A stretch of DNA of 21,541 bases from an uncultured Verrucomicrobia subdivision 3 bacterium (GTDB taxonomy: Bacteria > Verrucomicrobiota > Verrucomicrobiia > Limisphaerales > UBA11358): assembly GCA_903861445.1 (NCBI GenBank), contig CAIOUK010000014.1, positions 1 through 21,541 on the forward strand, read 5' to 3'. Below are positions 1 to 8,200 of the stretch, one piece after another. Every line of letters starts with the position of its first letter. The first letter of the stretch is position 1. The position numbers and the translations under genes were made by a program. The notes under the pieces were generated by a model, which ran no database searches, was not told the origin of the DNA, and saw nothing but the letters and a program-made list of their open reading frames with translations.

Positions 1-1
1 A

Positions 2-994
2 TATCGTCTGGAAGCGCAGGATGCCGGCGTGGTGCTGCGACATGGCGACGGGCCAGGCCGCTGCGATTATCTTGGTGCCCGCGACATCTGGGTTTGGGAA
101 AGCGGCGGCACCTACTTTATGCACTATGACGGTGCGGGAACCAACGGCTGGCTGGCCTGTCTCGCCACCAGTCGTGACCTTACTAACTGGACCAAGTTTG
201 GGCCGGTGCTTGCCCTGGGGAAAACCAACGAGGACGATTCCGCCTCGGCTTCGTATGGCACGACGTTTTTCGACGGGACCAAATGGCATATGTTTTATTT
301 GGGAACACCCAAAGCCACCCCCGCGCCGGATCGAATTCCGGCAACCCCTTATTTAACCATGAAGGCTAGTAGTGATTCTCCCAATGGACCGTGGGTGAAG
401 GAGCCGGCAGTTATTCCGTTTCGTCCTAGCGCTATTCCTGCCGCCAATTATGGCGCTGCTTCCGCCGTGGTCGCCAGTCCGGGAATGATTGTCAAATCCG
501 GAGATGAATACTTGATGTTCGTCTGCGGGGGCGGTTATTCCGCCAAAAATAATCGGGGACCTTTCGGCAATATCACCATCGCCCGCACCAAAGACCTTGA
601 AGGTCAGTGGAGTTTTGATCCACAGCCGATGTTGCCCTGGGACGAAACTTGTGAAAATTCCAGCCTCTATTTTGAACCGGCCAACCAAACATGGTTTCTG
701 TTCTGCAACCACATCCATCATTGCACCGACGCCGTTTGGGTTTATTGGACGAAAGATTTGAACCATTGGAATCCCGCCGACAAAGCTGTGGTGCTCGACG
801 GCGCGAATTGCCGCTGGAGCCGGAAATGCCTCGGCCTGCCGTCGGTCGGCAAGGTCGGCAACCGACTCGCAGTTTTTTACGACGCGCCCGGCGGCGACAG
901 CACCAGTCACATGAAACGTGATGTCGGGCTGGCGTGGTTGGAACTGCCTTTAACGACTCTTGGCGACGGTATTCCCAGAACAACAAAGCCATGA
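2..994 (+). CDS. Five-bladed beta-propeller glycoside hydrolase-like protein (5' truncated by window edge)
   Basis: The reading frame is open from base 2 to the TGA at 992-994, so the true start lies left of the window; the internal GTG at 29 is not a likely start. The 330 visible residues show repeated blade-like patterns typical of the GH32/43/62/68/117/130 propeller clan: 'RDIWVWESGGTYFMHYDG' near the left end, 'TSRDLTNWTKFGPVL', 'TKDLEGQWSF', 'SLYFEPANQTWFLFCN' and 'YWTKDLNHW'. The repeated 'T(S/K)DLxxW' phrase is the clan's usual blade signature. Family knowledge suggests hydrolysis or phosphorolysis of a glycosidic bond with carboxylate catalysts. The Asp in 'RDIW' and a Glu near 'ENSSLYFE' are candidates, but I cannot assign them or name the substrate. 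It overlaps the following sugar-type oxidoreductase by ATGA, which supports a joint role in carbohydrate catabolism. Any signal peptide would be outside the window. Confidence 0.75.
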   Translation, partial: YRLEAQDAGVVLRHGDGPGRCDYLGARDIWVWESGGTYFMHYDGAGTNGWLACLATSRDLTNWTKFGPVLALGKTNEDDSASASYGTTFFDGTKWHMFYLGTPKATPAPDRIPATPYLTMKASSDSPNGPWVKEPAVIPFRPSAIPAANYGAASAVVASPGMIVKSGDEYLMFVCGGGYSAKNNRGPFGNITIARTKDLEGQWSFDPQPMLPWDETCENSSLYFEPANQTWFLFCNHIHHCTDAVWVYWTKDLNHWNPADKAVVLDGANCRWSRKCLGLPSVGKVGNRLAVFYDAPGGDSTSHMKRDVGLAWLELPLTTLGDGIPRTTKP

Positions 995-2052
995 AAAAAG
1001 TTCGCATCGGTGTCATTGGCGCGGGCTGGTGGGCGACGTTTGCCCACATTCCCGCGATCAAATCGCACCCGAACGCTGAACTCGTCGCCGTGCAAAGCCG
1101 CGAACGCGCCAAGGCGGAACGCATCGCGCGCGATTTTGGTGCGCGCCACGCCTGCGCCAGCGTTGAAGAAATTCTCGCGCTGCCCGAACTGGACGCGGTA
1201 ATCGTAGCCTCGACGCCAAATGTTCATTTCGCGCAGGCCAAAGCTGCGTTGCAAAGTGGACGGCACGTTTTAATCGAGAAGCCGATGACGTTCACCGCCG
1301 TCGAAGCGCGCGAGTTGGTGGAACTGGCCGCGCAGAAAAAACTTCAGATCGTCATTAGTTGTCCGTGGCATTTCACGCGGCACGGCATTGAGGCGCGGCG
1401 ATTGATCCAATCCGGCGCGCTGGGCCAAATCAAAATGATTTCCGTGCTGATGACCAACCCGATTGACAAGTTGCTGCGCGGCGTGAGCACCGCGCCCACC
1501 TACGGGCTGGCAAATGTCTATGTGCCGCCGCAGCCCGGCTCTTACAACGACCCGGCCATCGCCGGCGGCGGGCAAATCTATTGTCAGGTCGCGCACGCGG
1601 CGGCGTATCTGACCTTTCTCACCGGCTGGCGGCCGGCGGAAGTTTTTGCGCGCTTCGACCGCGACGGTTCGCCGAACGATATTTACGACGCGCTCACGAT
1701 CACCCTGGAAAATGGCGCGTTGGTCTCGCTCGCCAGCACCGGTGCCACGCCGCAGTCCGAGAAAAATTACGAAGTCCGCGTTTTCGGCAGCAAGGCGATT
1801 TTGCAGCTCGAACTCTGGCGCGGCACGATGACGCTGGTTGATTTTGCGGATCAGCGAACCGAATTTTCGCCGCTCGCGGAAGATGAGATTTATCCCGCGC
1901 CCGCCCCCGCGCTGAATTTTATTGAGGCAATATCCGGTCAGGCTGCCAACGGTTCACCCGGCGACCTCGGCCTCGCCTCGATGGAAATCATTGAAGCCGC
2001 TTGCGCCTCGGCGACCAGCGGCAAAAATATCCGGCTCCGAAAATTAAAATGA
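991..2052 (+). CDS. Gfo/Idh/MocA-family NAD(P)-dependent oxidoreductase
   Basis: This 353-residue protein begins at the ATG at 991, whose ATGA overlaps the stop of the preceding gene. The frame is open further upstream, but the N-terminus 'MKKVRIGVIGAGWW' is exactly the family's Rossmann start, so 991 is preferred. The nucleotide-binding glycines are G7, G10 and G12. The family's EKP motif, whose Lys contacts cofactor and substrate, is E96-K97-P98 in 'VLIEKPMT'. The C-terminal alpha/beta domain carries 'GGGQIYCQVAH', with H202 in the place of the usual catalytic His; the common second acidic residue (HxxD) is not seen, the run being H-A-A-A-Y. Length is normal for the family (330-400). Members oxidise or reduce sugars, inositols and sugar derivatives in the cytoplasm; the substrate cannot be told from sequence. 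No Shine-Dalgarno is visible, so expression probably depends on translational coupling. Confidence 0.9.
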   Translation: MKKVRIGVIGAGWWATFAHIPAIKSHPNAELVAVQSRERAKAERIARDFGARHACASVEEILALPELDAVIVASTPNVHFAQAKAALQSGRHVLIEKPMTFTAVEARELVELAAQKKLQIVISCPWHFTRHGIEARRLIQSGALGQIKMISVLMTNPIDKLLRGVSTAPTYGLANVYVPPQPGSYNDPAIAGGGQIYCQVAHAAAYLTFLTGWRPAEVFARFDRDGSPNDIYDALTITLENGALVSLASTGATPQSEKNYEVRVFGSKAILQLELWRGTMTLVDFADQRTEFSPLAEDEIYPAPAPALNFIEAISGQAANGSPGDLGLASMEIIEAACASATSGKNIRLRKLK

Positions 2053-2103
2053 GCCGGGGCGTTTGTGGCGATGGTTGGAGTTTTAAGCCAAGTGTTCAAA
2101 CAA
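2053..2103. other. Convergent intergenic gap
   Basis: This 51-nt gap separates the end of the plus-strand oxidoreductase gene from the 3' end of the minus-strand tRNA. I see no hairpin with a T-run and no small ORF in it. Confidence 0.5.
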
Positions 2104-2181
2104 TGGTCGGGGCGGTGAGATTCGAACTCACGACCTCTTGCACCCGAAGCAAGCGCGCTAGCCAGACTACGCTACGCCCCG
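2104..2181 (-). tRNA. tRNA-Pro (anticodon CGG), CCA encoded
   Basis: Read on the minus strand, all arms fold. The acceptor CGGGGCG pairs perfectly with CGCCCCG. The D-stem is GCGT/GCGC with a 10-nt loop. The anticodon stem CTTGC/GCAAG encloses TTCGGGT, giving anticodon CGG. The variable loop is AGGTC, and the T-arm is GTGAG-TTCGAAT-CTCAC. The discriminator is A73 (2107), and the 3' CCA is encoded at 2106-2104. C1 paired with G72 and the CGG anticodon identify proline. It lies in the same direction as, and just downstream of, the giant-gene operon. Its own promoter is not clear: a TTGACT at 2270-2265 could be a -35, but I see no matching -10. It may instead be processed from read-through. Confidence 0.95.
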
Positions 2182-2200
2182 AACCATGATTTTGTCTGAA

Positions 2201-2288
2201 GCCGAAAACTGCTTTCGGCGGCAGCAGAAGAGCAAAGATTCTGGCAAAAAAACGCTTGAGAGCAAGTCAAATTCATTCTGCCACCGCC
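2201..2288 (-). repeat. Inverted repeats between the giant-gene stop and the tRNA
   Basis: Two hairpins can form in the 108-nt gap. Arms 2276-2288 and 2217-2229 pair over 13 positions (11 Watson-Crick plus two G-U in minus-strand RNA) around a 46-nt loop; the first arm begins one base after the giant gene's TGA. A second, perfect 7-bp stem (2201-2207 with 2213-2219, loop ACTGC) shares bases with the first, so the two are mutually exclusive. Neither is followed by a T-run. A run of seven T (minus strand, 2252-2246) lies inside the large loop after only a 4-bp CTTG/CAAG stem. This could be a 3'-end-stabilising or termination structure, but it is not a textbook terminator. Confidence 0.35.
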
Positions 2289-2289
2289 A

Positions 2290-5200
2290 TCACGGATACA
2301 CCATGCGGTAATAAGACGGTGACGGCGGATTGGTGAGGTTCAGAATAATCTGGCCGTTCACATCCGCCGTTTGCGTGGTGATGTCCGTCCAGTTCAAGTC
2401 GAAGAGGTTGGTCTTCATCTGTAGGCGATAGGCATAGTTCGGGAAGCCCAAGAACTGGAGGTTGAGTTTCTTGCCGCCGACCACCGGTGCTACCGCCGGG
2501 GCAATTAGTTGGAAGTTGGCGGGCAACGCCCCCAGCGCCGTGATGATGAACGAATTGGTCGTGGTAAGACCGTAAATATCCGTCGCCACCAGATTGATGG
2601 GATAATATCCGACCAACGTCGCCGTGCCGGAGAAATTACCCGTGAGAGGGTCAAAGTTTAACCACGCCGGCACCGCCGGGCTGGCGGCGAGACTGTAGCT
2701 GATGACATCCCCGGCATCCGGATCCATGAACGCACCGGCCGGCAGCGCGAAGGCGAAGGGCACATTCACCTGCACGGTCTGATTGGCCAGCGGCAGGAGC
2801 AGTTGCGGCGCATTGTCATAGAAAATGCGGAACATATAAGCATCACCGCAACGATAGCCGCCAATCAAACCATTGTATGCCCCCACCACAATCGTATTCT
2901 GACTGATGGCTACGGAGGAGCCGAAGTTGTCCGTGTTGGTAACAGCGGCAGGGAGGAATTTATCCAACTGACCCCAGTTATTGGAGCCACCCTGATTTTG
3001 CATGAAGAGATAGGCGGCACCGGCATCCACGCCATTGCCACCGTCCGCCAGCGGCACGCCCACGACCGCCACTCCGTTATCCAAGGCTACGGATGCGCCA
3101 AAGTGATCATTCGTCGCGTAGCTGGGGGAAGTCAATTTTTTCACCAGCCCCCACTGATTCGTCCCACCCTGATTGCGAGAATAAACATAGGCCGCGCCGG
3201 CATCATTGGTTCCGCCCAAATCGACCAAGGGTGCGCCGACCAACAGATTGTCACCACTAATGGCAATCGCGGCACCAAAATGATCCTGCGTCGCCGCGCC
3301 AACCAAGGTCAGTTTGGTGACCTGACCCCAGTTGTTGGAGCCACCCTGATTGCGGCCCAAGACAAAGGCGGCACCGGCGTTCACGATGTTGGAAAAGGTT
3401 TCAAACGGCGTCCCGACAGCCAAGGTGTCAGCATTGACGGAGACTACCGTGCCAAAATGTTCAGCGATTACCGAGTTGGTGGAAGTGACCTTTTTCACCA
3501 AGCCCCACTGGTTGGTGCCGGACTGGTTCTGGTCAAACAGGTAAACCGCGCCACAATTTGTCACCGAAAGGACAGTGGCTGATGGTGAACCGACCGCCAC
3601 CAAGGTGTTGCTGATGGAAACGGAAGCGCCAAACTGGTCGTTGGTTGATCCATCTGCCGCCGTCAGCTTCTTGACCAAGCCCCACTGGTTGGTGCCGCCT
3701 TGATTGCGGCCGAAAACAAATGCCGCGCCGGCACCGGTGAAGACATCGCTGTTGAACGGTGCGCCGACCACCAACAAATCACCGTTCATGGCCACAGCTG
3801 AACCGAAACCGCTGTCGTGGTTGCTTGGGTTCAAAATGCGTGTCACCAGCGTCCAAGTGTTCGAGCCGTCCAAACTACGGGAATAGACATAAACCGTGCC
3901 GCCGGCGCTGGTGCCGTCATACGGCGCACCCACCGCCGCGTAATCGCGGACACAAGCCACGGACCAGCCGTATTCCATGGAGTTAAATTTGCTGGCCGGC
4001 GCTTGCTCCGCATTGAGTGGATCAAATGCAATGACTGTGGTGTTGGTATCCACCACGGTCGGCGCGAAGAAGTCGTCCACGCGGATGGTGAACCGCGTCG
4101 TTTCCGGCGCACCGGGCGTGACGCGGCTGGCTGTTGTCGGCTGGAAGACCAGCGGGCGAATGGCCGCCGTGATGTTGCTGGCCGTCACGACGCCGTTGGA
4201 CGCGCCGTAAGAATAAACGCCGCCGCCGAGACTGGTGAAGTTACCCAGATTGGTCAGCACACCTTTCGCGGCGCTGTCGAGCGTGATGGTGCAGCGCAAG
4301 GCCTGCGTCTTGTCGTTGTCCACTTCCGTGATGGTCACGCCGGCAAACGGACTCAACGACAACCGGTCATAGATAATCTGGCCGGCGCGCGTGCCGGTGA
4401 TGACCGGCGGATCGTTCACGGCGGTGACATTGACCGCCGCCTGATTGGTCGTCGGACTGGAAACAAATCCGTCCACCACGCTCAAGGCGAAATGAATCTG
4501 CGCCGTCGTTGGCACTGGAATATGATTTTCCACCGGCACGAACACGATGTTGTGCAGCGCGCTGGTGATGGCCGGCGCGATACCGGACATTTGGAACACG
4601 CCGTTGGAAATAACCGTAAAGCCGCCCAGATTTTGCAGGCTGCCCTTGTCCAGATTGTCCATGACGATGACGAACGTCAGCGTCTGCGGATTCGGCGGCG
4701 CAGCGGCGAGGTTATCCACATCGGCCACCGTGACGGTGGAGAACGGCAGCGTTGACTGTTTGTCGGTGATGCTGTTGGTGGCCGTGCCAACGATGGTCGG
4801 CGCGTCGTTCGTGGCCGTGACCGTGATGGTGGTGTTCGTATCCGTGACGAGCGGATACTGGAAGCCGTCATCCACGGCAATCGTCAGCAGCGTCACTTCG
4901 GAAGTCGGCACGGTGATACGGTTTTCCGTCGGCTTGAACACCAAGTTGGTCAAGGAAGCGGTGATGCCCGCCGGCGTGCCTTGCATGATGTAAGCGCCAT
5001 TGCCGGCGTTGGTGAAACTGCCGAGATTGAGCAGCGTGCCCTTCGCCGCCAAATCCAGACTGACCGTCACGACGAGTGTCTGCGTTGCCAGATTATCCAC
5101 GTCGGCAATCACGGCGTTCGTGAACGGTTTCACCGTCTGCTTGTCGTTGATGGCCCAGCCGCCCTGCGTGCCGGTGATGGTGGACGGATCATTGGTGGCG

Positions 5201-8200
5201 GTCACAAAAATTGTCGTGACGCTGTTCGTGACGGGCGCGGGCGTGTAGCCGTCGTTCACGCTGATCTTGAGCGTGGTCGTTTCCGTCGTCGGCACCGTGA
5301 TGCGATTTTCCGTCGGCATGAACACCAGGTTGGTCAGCGACGCGGTGATGCTGGCACCGGTGCCTTGCATGATGTAAGCACCGTTACCGGCGTTGGTGAA
5401 ACTGCCGAGATTCAACAGCGTGCCTTTCGCCGCCAAATCCAAACTGACCGTGACCACCAACGTTTGCGTGGTCAGGTTGTCCACATCGGCAATCACGACG
5501 CTCGGGAACGGCGGCACCGTCTGCTTGTCGTTGATGGCCCAGCCGCCCTGCGTGCCGACGATGGTGGGCGCGTCATTCACGGAATCCACCAGCACGGTGG
5601 TGTTGGTGTCGGTCACCGGCGAAACAACGTAGCCGTCATCCGCCTGAATCGTAAACCGCGTCCATTCGCTGGTCGGCACGGTGATACGATTTTCCGTGGG
5701 CTTGAAGACCAAGCCTTGCAACGACAGCGTGATGTTCGTCGGCGTATCCGTCATCCGGTAAACGCCGGGAGCAATATTCGCAAAGCCACCGAGATTTTGC
5801 AGAATGCCCTTGACCGCGTTGTCCAGCGACACGGTCACGGTGTTCGTCTGAAAGCCGCACTCGTCGCGGTCGCCGATGACGACATTGGTGAACGGCGCCA
5901 CCGTCTGCTTGTCGGTGATGTGGAAACCGCTTTGCGTGCCGACGATGGTGGGCAGATCGTTCACACCGGCCACGGCGATGGTCACCGTGTTCGTGTCGCG
6001 GTCGGAACCGGCGCGCCGAACGGTCACGCTGACATTGGCGTTGTAAAGATTGGTGAACGCCGTGGTGTCATCCGCAAGCTGGTAGGTGAATTGATCCGGG
6101 CCGGCGTAACCGGGCGTCGGCGTGTAGAGCAGCGCGCTGGCACCGGCGTTGGTTGTGACCGTGCCGTGACTCGGCGCGCTGAAACTGAAGATCGGCCGCA
6201 GCGCGTTGGTGTCGGGGAACGGATAATCGTTGGCGCGAACGTCGAGGAAATTATTCGTCGTGCCCGAAAGCACGTTGAACACGTCATCGCGCGGGGCCAG
6301 ATCGCCGACGACGACAGTGACGATGTTGGTGCCCAAATCGCCCAGCTTGTCCTGCACGACGTAACTGAACACGTCGCGGCCGATGAAGCCGACGTTCGGC
6401 ACATAGGTCAAAGTGTTGTTGGCATTGGTGCCGGTCAGACCAACATAGGCATGCACGCCATTGGTCAACACGCCCACGATGGTCAAAGTCACCGACGACA
6501 CCGGCAACGTATAATCGTTCGTCAACACCGCCAGCACATTGTTCGTGCTGTCGCGCGCCACGCGGTAGCAATCCGGATTGGACGGCACCGCCGAGAAATC
6601 CAGGATGGAAATCGTGACCGTGCCCTGCGCGCGCGACGGACTGCCATCGGTGATTTCATAGGTGAACGTGTCGCTGCCGTTGAAACCGGCGTTGGGCGTG
6701 TAAATGAGGCTGGTTTGCGACGGACTGATGGTTACGGTGCCGTGCTGCGGTGCGTTGCCACCCAATCCAATGTCGCTGATATGCAAATGCTGGCCAATGT
6801 TCGGCAACTCGACGTCGTTCACCATCACCGGCAGGGAATTACTCGTGCTGTTCTTGATGATGGTGAAATAGTCGTTGTTGGCGACGAAGCCAGAGGCAAT
6901 CGTTTGAATGGTGGCCGTGGCCTGCGCCGTGCCACCCGCACCGTCGGAAATGGAATACGTCACCGACTCAAAAGCGGAGCTGCCGGCCGGCGGCGTGTAA
7001 AGCAGCCGCGTGCCGGTGTTGTTGACCGACACCGTGCCGAGCAAGTTGGTGGACGGGATGATGCCGGTGATAAATATATTTGTGTTGAGGCCGGAGAGAT
7101 CGTTGTCATTCGCCAGCACGTCCAACGGATTGTTCGCGCTGCCGGCCACGACGGTGAAATTATCCGGGTTGGCCACGAGCGCATTGGAACGGCTCATCAC
7201 ACTCACCGTCACCGTGGCACTGGCCGAGTTCGTGCCGCTGGTCACCGTGTAAGTAAACTGATCCACATAAGAGCCGGAATTGGTGGCGTTGGGAACGTAA
7301 ATGACCGTGTTGTTCGGACCGGTGCCGTTGAGCGTCAACGTGCCGCCCTGACTCGGCGTGCCCAACGCAGTAATTGTGAGATTCGCGGCAGACGCCGGAA
7401 TGATGACGTCGTTGGCCAGCGGATTCAAAATGTTGGTCGTGCCATTAGCCACCGTGAAAGAATCATTCACGGCAAACAGCGTGCTGCCTTTCACGGTCAC
7501 GCAGACCTTCGCCCAATCCTTGCCGCCCAAACCGTCGGCGTTGGTGTAGAAGAAAGTTTCCAAGCCGACAAAGCCAGCCGCCGGCGTATAGACAATCGCA
7601 TTGTTCGAAGCGGTAATCGAGATCGTGCCGCCGCCGGTCGGCGACGAAATGCCGATGACGGTGAAAGCACCGCCCACGGCAGACAACACGACATCGTTGG
7701 CCAGCACCGGCAACACGTTGTTGGAAGAACCAGCATTGACGGCAAAATTATCATCGGCGGCGATGCTCAAGCTGTGATCCATCATCACATAGCGGAACGA
7801 ATCATAATTCGTGTCGCCCTGCTTCACCCAATCGAAGACCACGCGCGGGTCGAAGGTGAAACTGCCGTCGGCATTGATAACAACGGGCGCACCGCCGTTG
7901 GTGCCGGTGTCGCAATTGGTCACCGTGTTCAAGGTGAACGGAACCACGCGAATCAGGTCATGCACATCGTGGTCGTAGTCATTGCTCAAGACACCGCTCA
8001 CCGCCGAAATGGTCAGCGGCGTATTCTGGTCGGTGAAGTAATTATCAAAATGGGAAACCGGCCGGTCGTTTACGCCCGCCACGGTGACCGTCACGGTCGT
8101 GCCGCTGTTGGTGCCCCACTGGTCGGTCACGACGTAAGTAAACGTGTCACTGGCATATTCCTTCTGCGCCAGACCATTCAAGTTGGTGGAAAGCGTCGGA

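Noticed and set aside
934..990. An earlier GTG start for the oxidoreductase at 934.
   Set aside because: It overlaps the glycosidase coding sequence by 61 nt and adds residues before the Rossmann motif that the family does not have; the ATGA-linked start at 991 fits.
2104..2181. tRNA-Pro as a mobile-element attachment site.
   Set aside because: No integrase gene and no repeated tRNA 3' end elsewhere in the window.
2001..2189. A 62-codon frame ending in 'VGAVRFELTTSCTRSKRASQ'.
   Set aside because: It is the translation of the tRNA-Pro gene read on the opposite strand, a well-known false ORF.
2246..2252. T-run on the minus strand as a classic rho-independent terminator of the giant gene.
   Set aside because: The stem directly before it is only 4 bp (CTTG/CAAG), too weak to call.
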